From Anaerolineales bacterium (GTDB lineage: Bacteria > Chloroflexota > Anaerolineae > Anaerolineales > Villigracilaceae), in contig JANJTV010000076.1 in NCBI GenBank assembly GCA_024710905.1, forward strand, positions 62,001-126,000: a stretch of DNA of 64,000 nt. The letters are read 5' to 3'. Every line of letters starts with the position of its first letter. Position 1 is the stretch's first letter. The position numbers and the translations under genes were made by a program. Shown in pieces: positions 36,035 to 46,192 of the stretch. The notes beneath the pieces are model-generated. The model was not told where the DNA came from and did no database searches. It worked only from the letters and a program-made list of their open reading frames with translations.

Positions 36035-37144
36035 ATGACCATTACCCCCGACCTTCCGTCCATGACCGGCCTGCTGAAAACGCTGGTCGAAACTGAATCG
36101 CCCACCCATGAAAAATCGGCTGTAGACCGGGTGGGCACAATTGTTGCCGAGCAATGCCGTAGCCTGGGCGGCCTGGTGGAAATCCACCCCCAGCACAGCG
36201 CGGGCAACCACATTTCGGCCCGTTGGGGCAGCGGCCCGAACATCCTGATCCTCTGCCACATGGATACGGTCTACCCGCTTGGCACCCTGGCGAAAATGCC
36301 TTTTTATGAAAAAGACGGGCGGATTCACGGTCCTGGCGTGCAGGATATGAAAGCGGGCATTGTCATCGCCCTGGCGGCGATTGCCAAACTGGCCGCCACC
36401 GGCATGCCTGCCTCCCGTTCCATTACGGCCCTGTTCACCTCTGACGAGGAAGTCGGCAGCCTGACCTCACAGGCATTGATCGAATCGATGGCCTGCGATG
36501 CCGAAATGGTGTTTGTCATGGAACCTGCGCTGTCAGACGGGTCGCTTAAGACCTGGCGCAAGGGCGTTGGCGATTACCTCATCAAGGTCAAAGGGCGTGC
36601 AGCGCATGCGGGTGGCGACCACGAAAAAGGACGTAATGCGATTGAAGAGCTGGCCCACCAGATTATCGCCATCCAGAAGTTAACTGATTATTCCAAGGCG
36701 ACAACTCTAAATGTTGGTATGGTCAGCGGCGGCATGGCGGCCAATGTCGTGCCGGATGAAGCCATGGCTGAAATTGACATGCGTGTGCTCCAACCCGGCG
36801 AAGCAGAACGCATTGATGCGGCCTTGCGTGCCCTGAAACCAATCTTGCCGGATACCTCGATTGAAATTACCGGTGGTCTCAACCGCCCACCGTTGCCTTT
36901 TAATGAAATCAATCAGGCTGCCTTTGTGAAGGCCAGTGAAATTGCCCGTGAACTGGGCGTGGAACTTAAGGCGGGTGGTTCGGGTGGCGGCTCGGATGGG
37001 AATTTTATCGCCCCGCTCGGCGTCCCTGTGCTGGATGGTATGGGGGCAGTGGGTGATGGCCTGCACTCAGAACGTGAATATATCCTTGCCAGCAGCCTGC
37101 CTGAAAGGGCAGCCTTGCTGGCCTTATTGTTGGAAAAATGGTAA
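36035..37144 (+). CDS. M20-family metallopeptidase (glutamate carboxypeptidase-like)
   Basis: A 369-residue cytoplasmic peptidase. Zinc-binding and catalytic motifs of M20/CPG2: LCHMDTVYP (His, Asp), GPGVQDMKAG (bridging Asp), FTSDEEVGS (catalytic Glu pair), EPALSDG (Glu/Asp), and a late SEREYI with its preceding His (GLHSERE). A dimerisation lid domain lies between about 175 and 285. ATG at 36035 with AAGGA upstream; the ORF-track start 25 codons earlier lies inside uppP. The stop overlaps the next gene's ATG by seven bases (ATGGTAA). Confidence 0.9.
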   Translation: MTITPDLPSMTGLLKTLVETESPTHEKSAVDRVGTIVAEQCRSLGGLVEIHPQHSAGNHISARWGSGPNILILCHMDTVYPLGTLAKMPFYEKDGRIHGPGVQDMKAGIVIALAAIAKLAATGMPASRSITALFTSDEEVGSLTSQALIESMACDAEMVFVMEPALSDGSLKTWRKGVGDYLIKVKGRAAHAGGDHEKGRNAIEELAHQIIAIQKLTDYSKATTLNVGMVSGGMAANVVPDEAMAEIDMRVLQPGEAERIDAALRALKPILPDTSIEITGGLNRPPLPFNEINQAAFVKASEIARELGVELKAGGSGGGSDGNFIAPLGVPVLDGMGAVGDGLHSEREYILASSLPERAALLALLLEKW

Positions 37145-37842
37145 ACAAATATCGTGTAGTCATTGTATCTTTGCTGGCTGTTTGGATCATCCTCCAGTCG
37201 GCCTGTAGCGGCTCGCCGGCGGCCAGCACAGACTCACTGCCCGAGGTGGTTGATGTGTACGCCAGCCAGGCTGCGCAGCCCTGGTTGGGAGACATGTTCG
37301 CCTGCGCCGATGCTTATGGCGCAATCATCCGCCTGAACGACCCGGCCAATGCGCAGGTTGTTTTGCGGGTGGGAGAACCCAATCTACTGGAAGGGTTTGC
37401 TTACCAGGTTGGTGAAGAGGAAATTGCCCTGGCCGTGCACCCTGAGAACCCGGCTGCATTTATCAGCCAGGCACAGGTTCAAGGGTTGTTTTCGGGAGAC
37501 ATTACGAACTGGCTGGAGGTCACCGGGGTGGAAGCACCGGTGCAGGTTTGGGTCTTTGCGCCGCAAGGCGACCTTGGTGAAGGGTTTAACAGCGTGGTCC
37601 TGGGAGCGGGATTCCCCGTCTCAACGGCCAGGCTGGCGGCAGCCGGGGAGGAATTGCGCGCCGAAATCGCCCGTGATGTGAACGCTATCGGCTATATCGG
37701 CCGCCGCTCTGCTGGGACAGATATCCGCCTGATTCCCCTGGAAAACCCGCTGCTGTTGCCCGTGTTGGCCATCACCAGTAAACCACCTGATGGTGTATTG
37801 GTGGATGTACTTGGTTGCATGCAACAAAAAAACGCCCCGTAG
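37138..37842 (+). CDS. PstS-like periplasmic-binding-fold lipoprotein
   Basis: A 234-residue lipoprotein: hydrophobic signal and lipobox LQSAC at residue 23. The mature part resembles a shortened phosphate/tungstate-binding protein: ALAVHPENPA, LFSGDITNWLEV (a PstS-type signature) and NAIGYIGRRS. It lacks several usual PstS segments and no pst transporter genes are adjacent, so it may bind another ligand or act as a sensor. It overlaps the M20 peptidase gene by seven bases, so the two are translationally coupled. Confidence 0.75.
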   Translation: MVNKYRVVIVSLLAVWIILQSACSGSPAASTDSLPEVVDVYASQAAQPWLGDMFACADAYGAIIRLNDPANAQVVLRVGEPNLLEGFAYQVGEEEIALAVHPENPAAFISQAQVQGLFSGDITNWLEVTGVEAPVQVWVFAPQGDLGEGFNSVVLGAGFPVSTARLAAAGEELRAEIARDVNAIGYIGRRSAGTDIRLIPLENPLLLPVLAITSKPPDGVLVDVLGCMQQKNAP

Positions 37843-37851
37843 GGGGTTTTT
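37826..37851. terminator. Bidirectional terminator overlapping a stop codon
   Basis: AAAAACGCCCC-GTA-GGGGGTTTTT spans the TAG stop of the lipoprotein gene and faces the convergent membrane-protein gene. Confidence 0.75.
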
Positions 37852-37853
37852 GA

Positions 37854-38645
37854 TTAAGAGCGGCGGCTGAAATGCATCAACAGGAATTGGTTGAAGACCC
37901 CCCAACCGAGCACGGTATAGGCCAGCAGGTAGACTGTATCGACCAAAAGGCTGGTGACGTCTGCCGACATGGCGAAGTCGTAGCTGCCCGAGGTGGTTGC
38001 CCACAGGTAAAGCGCATCGGAAACGACAAAGACAAACAGGCTCAGCCAAGGGCGGGCCAGTTGCCCGCTTCTGAAGATGAATACCAGCGCCAGTGCTGAC
38101 ACTGCTATGAAGAAATCGCCGGTAGGGTAAAAGAAAACCAGGAAATCTTCCCAGAAGTGTTCAGGTTCGTTGACGACCACAATGTATGTTGTCAGCAAGA
38201 GCATAAATAGCCAGATTCCCAGGGCAATAAAGCGCAAGCGATTGATATGGCCGGGAAAGACCAACTGGTATTGTTTCAGGATGGACCAAGTCAGGAAAAC
38301 ATACCCTGCTGCCCAGAACCAATCTGCCGCGCTCAGTGCGGGAACTTCCTCAATGGTCAGGTTGTAGTAGGCCCACAGTAATTCCCCTGCTACCCACAGG
38401 CTGATGGCAATTGCAAACAGGAACCAGATTTTCCGGGCGGGTTCATCGGCCTGAAAATTACGAACCAACAGGAAGAGCATGATGGCGCAGAAGGCGGCTG
38501 CAAAAACAGTCACCCCGTTAAGCACGAGGCGGTTGGTAAAATCGGAAAATGGAGACTGAAGATACACCCAGATGTACAGGCCAAAGATTGCCAGGGTTGG
38601 CAGCAAGGCTACCTGCAAGACTTTTGCGTGGTGCGTGTTGCTCAT
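37854..38645 (-). CDS. Polytopic membrane protein of unknown function
   Basis: 263 residues with about eight hydrophobic helices and short aromatic-rich loops (ELLWAYYNL, ADWFWAAGYVFL, FFYPTGDFF). The layout recalls membrane sensory domains fused to signalling modules in other bacteria, but here no catalytic domain follows. It is downstream of the unknown gene at 38668-39585 with a 22-base gap, so the two are probably one operon. No family assigned. Confidence 0.7.
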   Translation of the reverse strand: MSNTHHAKVLQVALLPTLAIFGLYIWVYLQSPFSDFTNRLVLNGVTVFAAAFCAIMLFLLVRNFQADEPARKIWFLFAIAISLWVAGELLWAYYNLTIEEVPALSAADWFWAAGYVFLTWSILKQYQLVFPGHINRLRFIALGIWLFMLLLTTYIVVVNEPEHFWEDFLVFFYPTGDFFIAVSALALVFIFRSGQLARPWLSLFVFVVSDALYLWATTSGSYDFAMSADVTSLLVDTVYLLAYTVLGWGVFNQFLLMHFSRRS

Positions 38646-38667
38646 GGTTGGCTTTCCTTAAGTGAAA

Positions 38668-39585
38668 TCAGGCGAAAATAAATCCATACTGGCGGGCAAC
38701 AGCCAGATAAGTAGGGCCGAGGCTGTTTTGTATCTGGCGCATGATCAATATCATCATGCCAATCCCAATCACGGCTTCAATATGGCGGGTGATAAGTTCC
38801 ATGCAGGCTGTATGCGATTGCGCCATGTCACTGGCGCTCGCAAACAGGCTGTTGCTGGTTAAGCGGTTATTTTCAAAGGACAGGTTCAAGTTGTTGCGTG
38901 AGGCATGCAGCAGCAAATCACGGGTCACCGCCCCGATCATTACCCGTCCGGTCAACTGACCATAGCGTTCCAGAACGCGGTCAGTCATCCATTCAAAAAT
39001 GATATTCAGGTATAGCTCTTGCCAGGCTTCATTTTTTACGCTTCCCCTGAACAACGTGGCTGTCAGCCCGTCCTCCCTGGCGGCGTTTTTTAACAATTGT
39101 GACGAGGTTTCCCCTTCAAGCCATTGGTTTCCCTGCAGGGTTACGCTGCGGGTGGCTTCCGGGTTCTGCCGCGAGATCAGCCAAAAGCCTTCCATGCTAT
39201 TTTGCTGGATGCGAATCAGATTAGGGGAGGTATCCTCCCCGGCATTCTCCACCAAATTTACTAATGCAGAAGGTGTCAGAGAAACTACCTCACTGGCCCC
39301 TTCGTTTTCAAAGAGAATCTTGGAAAATTGCACCCCGGCGGCAGGGATAACCCGAAAAAGTGTTTCGCCGGTGGACGTTTTTCCTTGCGCATCGGCATTT
39401 GAGATGCGGGCCCAGCCCTGGCCGTTCTTGCGGTATCCGTGCAGTGGCCTCCCCCCGGAATACAACCAGCAGGCATCCTCCTGAATGGCCAGGCCAGTCA
39501 GACGCATGCGACGTGTGGATGTTTCTAGTTCTGTTGGATTGCTGGCAACAGGGATGGCCGGGGCGCTCTCAAATGGCAATTTCAT
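38668..39585 (-). CDS. Unknown protein, possible sensor-like partner of the membrane protein
   Basis: 305 residues, soluble. The C-terminal third is helical and hydrophobic (RHIEAVIGIGMMILIMRQI) with LYLNIIFEWMTDRVLERYG and LTGRVMIGAVTRDLL before it; the middle part is mixed alpha/beta. No catalytic motif found. It starts at an ATG 125 bases from the divergent acetyl-CoA synthetase gene. Operonic position before a polytopic membrane protein suggests a functional pair, which is inference. Confidence 0.65.
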   Translation of the reverse strand: MKLPFESAPAIPVASNPTELETSTRRMRLTGLAIQEDACWLYSGGRPLHGYRKNGQGWARISNADAQGKTSTGETLFRVIPAAGVQFSKILFENEGASEVVSLTPSALVNLVENAGEDTSPNLIRIQQNSMEGFWLISRQNPEATRSVTLQGNQWLEGETSSQLLKNAAREDGLTATLFRGSVKNEAWQELYLNIIFEWMTDRVLERYGQLTGRVMIGAVTRDLLLHASRNNLNLSFENNRLTSNSLFASASDMAQSHTACMELITRHIEAVIGIGMMILIMRQIQNSLGPTYLAVARQYGFIFA

Positions 39586-39710
39586 TGTGATTAATTCTAC
39601 TTTTTATTTGTCAGGAATTCATAACAGGGTAATTGTTGTTCTTGTTAAGCTTGTTGCGCTTTCCCGTATAATTATCAGTATCAACCCCAACCTGCCCACA
39701 GGAGTAACGG

Positions 39711-41666
39711 ATGGAACAAACCTTTGACTTTGGCGGCGAGATTGTCTGGCGGCCCGGCCCGGAATACATCGAAAAGGCTCACCTGACAGAATTCATGCGC
39801 CGCCACGGTATTGCCAGTTTTCAAGAGCTGATGACCCGCTCCACCAGCGATGTCCCCTGGTTTACTGAAGCAGTCCTGGACTATCTTGACATCCAGTTTT
39901 ACCAGCCATACAGCCAGGTGGTGGACCTCAGCCGGGGCATCCAATTGCCGGCCTGGTGTGTGAATGGCCGCATGAATATCGTCCACAACTGTATCGACAA
40001 GTGGCAGGCGACTAAAAAGGCCAGCCGGACAGCCATTTCCTGGGAAGGTGAAGAAGGCCCAGTACGTAGCTTGTCCTATGCCGAATTATCCATGCAGGTA
40101 AACCAGGCCGCCAATGCCCTGAAAGCGCTGGGCATTAAAAAGGGGGATGCAGTTGGCCTGTTCATGCCAATGACCCCTGAAATTGTGATTGCCCTGCTGG
40201 CGGTAGCCAAGTTGGGAGGTGTGATCCTGCCCCTGTTTAGCGGGTACGGCGCGGGGGCGGTCGCCAGCCGCCTGGCTGATGCTGAAGCGGTAGCCTTGTT
40301 TACCTGTGATGGTGCGTTCCGGCGTGGCAAACCCGTTGAGATGAAATCCATTGCCGACGAAGCCGCCGCCCAGTTGCCGCATCTCAAGCATTTGATTGTG
40401 CTTCAGCGCACCGGGCAGGACATCCCCATGCAGCCTAGCCGCGACCACTGGTGGCACGAACTGGTTGCCAGGCAGTCAACCACCTGCGAGACTGAGCAAA
40501 CCAGCGCCGAAGACCCCCTGATGATTATTTACACATCCGGAACCACCGGGCGACCCAAAGGCGCGCTACATACCCATTGCGGTTTCCCTGTTAAGGCCGC
40601 CCAGGACATGGCCTTTGGCACGGATGTCCATGCCGGGGATGTGATGTACTGGATGACCGACATGGGCTGGATGATGGGACCCTGGTTGGTGTTTGGCACG
40701 CTGTTGCTGGGGGCAACCATGTTCCTTTATGATGGCGCGCCGGATTTCCCCGCCCCGGACAGGCTCTGGAAGCTGGCTGCCGACCACCGGGTTACACACC
40801 TGGGAGTTTCGCCCACGCTAATCCGTTCGCTCATCCCGCATGGTGATGAGATGCACCAGAAACATGACCTGTCGTGTATCCGTTTTTTTGCCAGCACTGG
40901 CGAGCCGTGGAACCCGGAACCGTGGAAGTGGTTATTTGAAAAGGTTGGGCAGGGTAAGCGGCCAATCATTAATTATTCCGGTGGTACGGAGATTTCTGGC
41001 GGCATTGTCATGGGTAACCCGCTTTTGCCACTCAAGCCATGTGCCTTTTCTGGCCCGTGCCCGGGCATGGCTGCTGAAGTGGTGGACGAGAATGGCCAGC
41101 CGGTTCGTAACGCGGTTGGGGAACTGGTACTGACGGCCCCGTGGATTGGCATGACGCGCGGATTCTGGAAGGACGAACAGCGTTACCTTGATACATACTG
41201 GAACCGCTGGCCCGGCACCTGGGTGCATGGTGATTTTGCCGCCATTGACAGCGACGGCCTGTGGTACATCCTGGGTCGCAGCGATGACACGATTAAGATC
41301 GCCGGCAAACGGCTTGGTCCGGCAGAAGTTGAATCGATCCTTGTTCGTCACCCGGCAGTGGTTGAGTCGGCGGCCATTGGTGTGCCACACGAGGTGAAAG
41401 GCAGCGAACTGGTGGTCTTAGTGGTGTTGAAGGCAGGTTTTGCTCCCGCTGATGCGCTGGTAAGCGAGTTAAAAACCATGATCATTGCAGAAATGGGCAA
41501 GCCGCTGGCGCCGAAGGAGATACTCTTTGTAGCTGACCTGCCCAAGACGCGCAACGCCAAAGTGATGCGGCGCATGATCCGCGCGGCGTACCTGGGCCAG
41601 GAACCTGGGGATACCAGTTCACTGGTCAACCCGGAGGCGGTGGATGCGATTCGTAAAAGGGCTTGA
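39711..41666 (+). CDS. Acetyl-CoA synthetase-like AMP-forming acyl-CoA ligase
   Basis: A 651-residue ANL-superfamily enzyme that activates acetate or a short acid to the acyl-CoA through an acyl-AMP. P-loop-like motif [16 protein letters not shown] near residues 270-285; ACS-type [27 protein letters not shown] (A5); [17 protein letters not shown] with the hinge Asp; and the late catalytic Lys region [13 protein letters not shown] (acetylation-type Lys). N-terminal extension as in Acs. Substrate may be acetate or propionate. ATG preceded by AGGAG; TATAAT lies about 35 bases upstream of it. Divergent from the unknown gene at 38668. Confidence 0.9.
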   Translation: MEQTFDFGGEIVWRPGPEYIEKAHLTEFMRRHGIASFQELMTRSTSDVPWFTEAVLDYLDIQFYQPYSQVVDLSRGIQLPAWCVNGRMNIVHNCIDKWQATKKASRTAISWEGEEGPVRSLSYAELSMQVNQAANALKALGIKKGDAVGLFMPMTPEIVIALLAVAKLGGVILPLFSGYGAGAVASRLADAEAVALFTCDGAFRRGKPVEMKSIADEAAAQLPHLKHLIVLQRTGQDIPMQPSRDHWWHELVARQSTTCETEQTSAEDPLMIIYTSGTTGRPKGALHTHCGFPVKAAQDMAFGTDVHAGDVMYWMTDMGWMMGPWLVFGTLLLGATMFLYDGAPDFPAPDRLWKLAADHRVTHLGVSPTLIRSLIPHGDEMHQKHDLSCIRFFASTGEPWNPEPWKWLFEKVGQGKRPIINYSGGTEISGGIVMGNPLLPLKPCAFSGPCPGMAAEVVDENGQPVRNAVGELVLTAPWIGMTRGFWKDEQRYLDTYWNRWPGTWVHGDFAAIDSDGLWYILGRSDDTIKIAGKRLGPAEVESILVRHPAVVESAAIGVPHEVKGSELVVLVVLKAGFAPADALVSELKTMIIAEMGKPLAPKEILFVADLPKTRNAKVMRRMIRAAYLGQEPGDTSSLVNPEAVDAIRKRA

Positions 41667-41912
41667 CCTGTACTTCCCGACCTACGTTTGTGAACCCTAA
41701 GGAGAGTTTACTGTTTGTCCGTATTTGGTTATTGCAGGGTCCCAAACCTGTAAGGATGTTTTCCGTTTTAGAGTGGCTATAATGAAATTGAAAATATTGG
41801 TCGTCTAGATGCCGCCCTTGGGCGAGAGTAATTAGAACATACCATAACAGGCCTCACCCCGGCGGTGGGGTCTGTTTAATTTATGCCTGACCGCAGTGAA
41901 AGGAGCCCTGTC
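41667..41912. other. Intergenic region of about 245 bp with one hairpin
   Basis: It holds a TATAAT at about 41778 and an imperfect hairpin near 41849-41878 (AACAG...CACCCC/GGGGT-CTGTT followed by TAATTT) that may end the acetyl-CoA synthetase transcript. Nothing else recognised. Confidence 0.4.
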
Positions 41913-43709
41913 ATGAAACGGATTTGCGCCCTCCTTATTGCCGGGTTATTCCTGTTTTCCGGTTGCAGCTGGCCTTCACCGGTTATCCCGGTGACCGGGA
42001 ATGATGAGAGCCTGGAGCCAGCCGTCGAAGTTGAACTGGCCACATCCATTCCTGACGAGGAGCCGGAAGGAATGCCGGAAGAACCCCCGGCCGGGACAAC
42101 CCTGACCTGGTTTGACCAAAGCGAGTTTGTCTATGTGCCGGGCGGGGAATTTGTTATGGGTCGGGATGTGCCCGGTGGCGCGGATTACTCTCCTGCCCAT
42201 GCTGTTTCCCTGTTCGGGTTTTGGATCCAGCGCACCGAGGTAACCAACCAGCAATATGGTGCCTGTGTGGCTGCCGGGCAATGTTCCCCTCCCGTGACAG
42301 AAGCAGGCGAGCCGGATTGGTATGCCGACCCTGCAAAATTGGATTCCCCGGTCGTGAATGTCTCGTGGGAGCAGGCGCAAGCCTATTGCCTGTGGATCGA
42401 TGCGCGCCTGCCCACTGAAGCGGAGTGGGAAAAATCCTCGCGCGGTGTGGACGCCCGGCTTTACCCGTGGGGAAACACTGAGCCGACATGCGAATTGGCA
42501 AATTACAACGGCTGTATCGAGCCGGTTGGCCCGGCAGCGGTAGCCAGTTACCCGTTTGGGATCAGTCCATATAAACTGGATGATATGACCGGGAATGTGT
42601 TTGAATGGGTCTCTGATTGGTATGCCGAAGAGTACTACCTGGTTTCACCGGCCTCCAACCCCCGGGGGCCAGAAATTGGTACGCATCGGGTGATTCGTGG
42701 CGGTGGATATGCTTCGGTCGCGGATGAACTTGATGCAGCATTGCGTTTTGCGGAGCAGCCCGACGAACACCGCCCGGACCTTGGTTTTCGATGTGTGCTT
42801 ACGGGCCGCGCGCCAGCCCCGTTTTGCGTGGTGCCCCTTGTTCGTTCTGGTGGTTCGCCTTCTGACCCCACCCCGCCCGTGGCATGGGATTTCGATATCG
42901 AAGGGTATTGTGAAGAACGCGAGAAAGGCCAGTTTACCGGTGTCAATTTCACCGTCTTTGGCTCCGAAGATGATTTGCTGAACTATACCTACGATGCCAA
43001 AATTGATGAAATAAATTTGACCTGTTCGCCCTATGCGCTCGGCAAATATAGTTGCTACGGGGCGATCCTGCACCAGGGGAGCACACCAGATGTCCGGGTT
43101 TGTCGTGAGAGAACAGGCCCGCCCATCCCTGACCCTGAAGCAACCTGCCCGGATGGCTACGTGTTCAACCCTGAACTGGGCTATTGCGATGACGTGCTGC
43201 CGCGGGTCGATGAAGGGGGTGGCTGCCCTGCGGGGTTTGTTTTCACAGAAATTGGCTGTGTGCCTTTGCCTTCTGCCAGCGGCTGCCCGGCGGGCTTCAT
43301 GCTCTGGACGGATTTTGATATTTGCTGGCCGCTGGACAGTTGCATGGTCCCTTACTATCGCGATGCCCACCTCGGGGTTTGTGACTCGTATTGCTGGGGC
43401 GGCACAGTTTACGACCCGGATGAAGATTGCTGCCAGGTCGAGATGCCAGAGTTATTCTGCCCGATCGGTTACGTGTGGAGCGACTGCACCAATTCCTGTG
43501 TGTTGTATGAGTACCTGCCCAACCTGTGCAACACCGGTCAGGTGTACATACCGGTTTGTCCAACCCCGACCCCTCACGAGCCGCCGCCCCAGACTTGTTA
43601 CTGCTGCCAGTTCACCACCTTCGGGGACTGCATGGCGCAATCGAATTTTGGCTGCACCTGGGTTTCCTCCCCGGTCGGCGCGGCTGGCGGATATTGTGCT
43701 GGACCGTAA
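41913..43709 (+). CDS. Lipoprotein with FGE-sulfatase (SUMF1-like) domain and Cys-rich tail
   Basis: 598 residues. Signal with lipobox LFSGC, then an acidic Pro-rich linker. Residues about 75-300 form a formylglycine-generating-enzyme-like domain: FVYVPGGEFVMGRD, FWIQRTEVTNQQY, PVVNVSWEQAQAYC, RLPTEAEWEKSSRG, DDMTGNVFEWVSDWY, HRVIRGGGYA, LGFRCVL. The copper-binding Cys pair of true FGE is not evident, so it may be a structural or binding version. The last 280 residues carry many Cys in short repeats (CPDGYVFNPELGYC, CPAGFVFTEIGC, CPAGFMLW), EGF/trypsin-inhibitor-like. ATG at 41913 with AAAGGAG upstream. Likely surface-exposed. Confidence 0.85.
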   Translation: MKRICALLIAGLFLFSGCSWPSPVIPVTGNDESLEPAVEVELATSIPDEEPEGMPEEPPAGTTLTWFDQSEFVYVPGGEFVMGRDVPGGADYSPAHAVSLFGFWIQRTEVTNQQYGACVAAGQCSPPVTEAGEPDWYADPAKLDSPVVNVSWEQAQAYCLWIDARLPTEAEWEKSSRGVDARLYPWGNTEPTCELANYNGCIEPVGPAAVASYPFGISPYKLDDMTGNVFEWVSDWYAEEYYLVSPASNPRGPEIGTHRVIRGGGYASVADELDAALRFAEQPDEHRPDLGFRCVLTGRAPAPFCVVPLVRSGGSPSDPTPPVAWDFDIEGYCEEREKGQFTGVNFTVFGSEDDLLNYTYDAKIDEINLTCSPYALGKYSCYGAILHQGSTPDVRVCRERTGPPIPDPEATCPDGYVFNPELGYCDDVLPRVDEGGGCPAGFVFTEIGCVPLPSASGCPAGFMLWTDFDICWPLDSCMVPYYRDAHLGVCDSYCWGGTVYDPDEDCCQVEMPELFCPIGYVWSDCTNSCVLYEYLPNLCNTGQVYIPVCPTPTPHEPPPQTCYCCQFTTFGDCMAQSNFGCTWVSSPVGAAGGYCAGP

Positions 43710-43732
43710 AAGATCAGGATGTCATGGATAAG

Positions 43733-43765
43733 AAATCCCGTCTTGATTTATCATGGCGGGATTTT
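43733..43765. terminator. Bidirectional terminator
   Basis: AAATCCCG ... CGGGATTT with a 16-base loop and TTATTT tail, between the convergent FGE-like and amidase genes. Confidence 0.7.
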
Positions 43766-45110
43766 ATTTGGAACGATTCGCCTGTTCCAGCGCATAAGCA
43801 GCGCGTAGCAGTTTCGCCTCCCCCCACGCCTCGCTGACCAGCTGAATTCCAAGCGGCATCCCGGCTGGTGTTTTTCCCAACGGCAGCGACAGGGCGGGCA
43901 GGCCTGTCAGGTTGAATGGCGCGGTGAAGCGGGTCATTTTGGGGGCAAAAGTGGCTGAATCCAGCCCTTCGATTTTTGCGGCGCTGGTGGCGGTGGTAGG
44001 CAGCAGGAGCAGGTCGTATTCTTCAAAGAATAAGCTGAAATAGTGTTTCATCTCCTGCTGGGTGCGGCGCGCCAGGGCATATTCGGTGGAGGTCACCGCA
44101 CGGCCTTTTTCCAATCGGGTGCGTACGTCCTCGCCGAACCAGTCCGGGTGTTCGGCCAGCCTGTCCCTGTGGAAGGCAGCTGCGTCGGCAATGACCATCG
44201 TGCCGTTGGCTGCGGCGCACTCGCGTAGGCGGACAATTTCAACCGGGGTGACGGTTGCACCGAGGGCTTTCAATAATTCTGCAGCCTGGTTTAAGGCGGC
44301 CAGTATCTCTGCATCGCTTTCATCGATATATTCCCCGGCTGCCAGGGCCACCCGCCAACCAGCCACGCCGCCTGTAATATTCGCGTAGTAATCTTCGGTT
44401 GAATGGTTAATGCTGCCGGGGTCGCGTGGGTCGTAGCCTGCCAGTACATTAAGCAGGAGGGCGGCATCTTTGGCGGTCTTGGTGATTGGGCCAATGTGGT
44501 CCAGGTTCCAGGAAAGCGGCAGCACGCCACGGGTGCTGACCCGTCCGTAGGTCGGTTTCAGGCCGACCACACCGCACAACGCCGCTGGGATGCGAACCGA
44601 CCCGCCTGTGTCACTACCCAGCGCGGCAATGCACATCCCCGCTGCGACCGCCGCCGCCGAGCCGCTGGAGGATCCGCCAGTGATGCGCTGCGGATCGTGC
44701 GGATTGCGAACTGGCCCAGTGTGCGGGTTGATCCCCGTGATGCCCAGGGCGATTTCATGCGTATTGGTTTTGCCGAGCAGTATGGCCCCGGCGGATTTGA
44801 GTTTTTCTGTGACCGCGGCATCTTTGGCGGCGGGCGGGTTGCCAAAGAACTTTGGTGAACCGGCTTTGGTGGGCCAGCCTGCCAGGTCGATCAGGTCCTT
44901 GATGGCGATGGGAACGCCGGAAAGTGAGAGTTGGCTGTTATATGGTTTGTCAGCAAGGGTCTCCGGGTCGATCGTTTGTACAAAGGCGTTCAGGGTGGGG
45001 TTTTTGGCTTCAATGATGGTGAGCAAGGTCCGGGTGAGCCCGCCCGGGGTCAATTCGCCCGAGGCAAGCGCCTGCCGGGTGGTTTCCATCGTCAGTGTGG
45101 AAGAATCCAT
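43764..45110 (-). CDS. Amidase-signature hydrolase (GatA-like)
   Basis: 448 residues with the amidase signature: catalytic Lys in IAIKDLIDLAG, Gly/Ser-rich RITGGSSSGSAAAVAAG with the cis-Ser, and GSDTGGSVRIPAALCG with the nucleophile Ser. The length fits stand-alone amidases and is shorter than GatA (about 480). With no gatB/gatC nearby, a free amidase is more likely than the tRNA amidotransferase subunit. Same strand as the PHP gene, with a three-base gap, so probably an operon. Confidence 0.88.
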   Translation of the reverse strand: MDSSTLTMETTRQALASGELTPGGLTRTLLTIIEAKNPTLNAFVQTIDPETLADKPYNSQLSLSGVPIAIKDLIDLAGWPTKAGSPKFFGNPPAAKDAAVTEKLKSAGAILLGKTNTHEIALGITGINPHTGPVRNPHDPQRITGGSSSGSAAAVAAGMCIAALGSDTGGSVRIPAALCGVVGLKPTYGRVSTRGVLPLSWNLDHIGPITKTAKDAALLLNVLAGYDPRDPGSINHSTEDYYANITGGVAGWRVALAAGEYIDESDAEILAALNQAAELLKALGATVTPVEIVRLRECAAANGTMVIADAAAFHRDRLAEHPDWFGEDVRTRLEKGRAVTSTEYALARRTQQEMKHYFSLFFEEYDLLLLPTTATSAAKIEGLDSATFAPKMTRFTAPFNLTGLPALSLPLGKTPAGMPLGIQLVSEAWGEAKLLRAAYALEQANRSK

Positions 45111-45113
45111 GGC

Positions 45114-46178
45114 CTATTCCCGAATGTAAATGGGATTGGAATACACCCAGCCACGCATGCGGCCAAGGTAAGGGCGATAGGCCTCCACGCGGTAGGCGCC
45201 GGGCTGGGTGGCGATGTAGGAGAAGATGTCGCGATCGCGCCAGCGTTGGATGACTTTGCCGTCCCTGAGCAGGTGAATGTCAGCAGGTTGGGGCAGCTTG
45301 GCCTGCAAGGTGACCCCGCCTTCCAATTCGATCTCATCGCCCATGATGGCGCGGGCAGTCGCGCCCTGGGCCGAAAACCGGAATCCGCGGGTGCTGCCGG
45401 GCAGGTCGTAGGCGACGAAGCAATGCCCGCTGGAGAGGGCGTCGTAGACCATTTTCGAGTCTTTTTCCAGGTTGCCGGTCAGGGGAGAGTCGGTCAGGAT
45501 GTGGGTGTTGATGGTCTTGAAATGGAATTCGTAGGGGTAGATGATGCCTTTGAGCGGGCCTAGGCTGGCAGGCCAGGCGTGCGCGTCTGAGCCGCCAATG
45601 GCAACCACGCGCTGGCCGCTGGCGAGCAGTTCATCCCATTTGGCAAGTGTGAGCGGGTTTGGGCTGCGGCCCACCAGGTGGGGCAGGTAGGCGTGGAAGA
45701 CAAAATGGGCCAGGGTGGGCGAAACTTCTTTTAGTTCGCTCAGGCCATTCCATAACTCGATGCCGTTATAGTTGGTGACAGACCAGTCTTCCCAGGCGAT
45801 GCCCGTTTCGTGGATGGGTTTGCTCTCGGCGTCGTGAGGGTGGGCCAGGAAGCAGATTCCACCGGCTTTGCGGGTGTTGTCGATCAGGTTTTGCGGCTTG
45901 TCTGCAAAAGTAGCCAGTTCGCGGCGCGCGCCAAAGACCAGCAGGTGGTTGCGTTGCGGGTCGCGGGCCTGGTCGTGGACTTCCTCGCCGATCAGCATGA
46001 GCAGGCGGTGTTTGCCTTCCCGAAAGTACTGGTCACGCCCTTCGACATAGATGTTATGATCAGTAACAATGACCACGTCCAGCCCGGTTTGCAGGGCAGC
46101 GCGGGCGATGTCGGCGTGGCTGCCGGAACCATCGGAATAGCGGGTGTGCATGTGCAGGTTTACGACCAGTTCTTCCAT
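45114..46178 (-). CDS. PHP-domain protein with C-terminal beta-sandwich
   Basis: 354 residues. Residues 1-250 are a PHP/CehA-like metallo-hydrolase: LHMHTRYSDGSG (metal HxH), VTDHNIYVEG, IGEEV, FLAHPHD and GGSDAHAW. The C-terminal 80 residues look like a beta-sandwich (GGVTLQAKLPQPADIHLLRD), as in other CehA-type proteins. Phosphoesterase or esterase activity likely; substrate unknown. First gene of an operon with the amidase, divergent from secG. Confidence 0.85.
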   Translation of the reverse strand: MEELVVNLHMHTRYSDGSGSHADIARAALQTGLDVVIVTDHNIYVEGRDQYFREGKHRLLMLIGEEVHDQARDPQRNHLLVFGARRELATFADKPQNLIDNTRKAGGICFLAHPHDAESKPIHETGIAWEDWSVTNYNGIELWNGLSELKEVSPTLAHFVFHAYLPHLVGRSPNPLTLAKWDELLASGQRVVAIGGSDAHAWPASLGPLKGIIYPYEFHFKTINTHILTDSPLTGNLEKDSKMVYDALSSGHCFVAYDLPGSTRGFRFSAQGATARAIMGDEIELEGGVTLQAKLPQPADIHLLRDGKVIQRWRDRDIFSYIATQPGAYRVEAYRPYLGRMRGWVYSNPIYIRE

Positions 46179-46192
46179 TAAATCCCTCGTGG

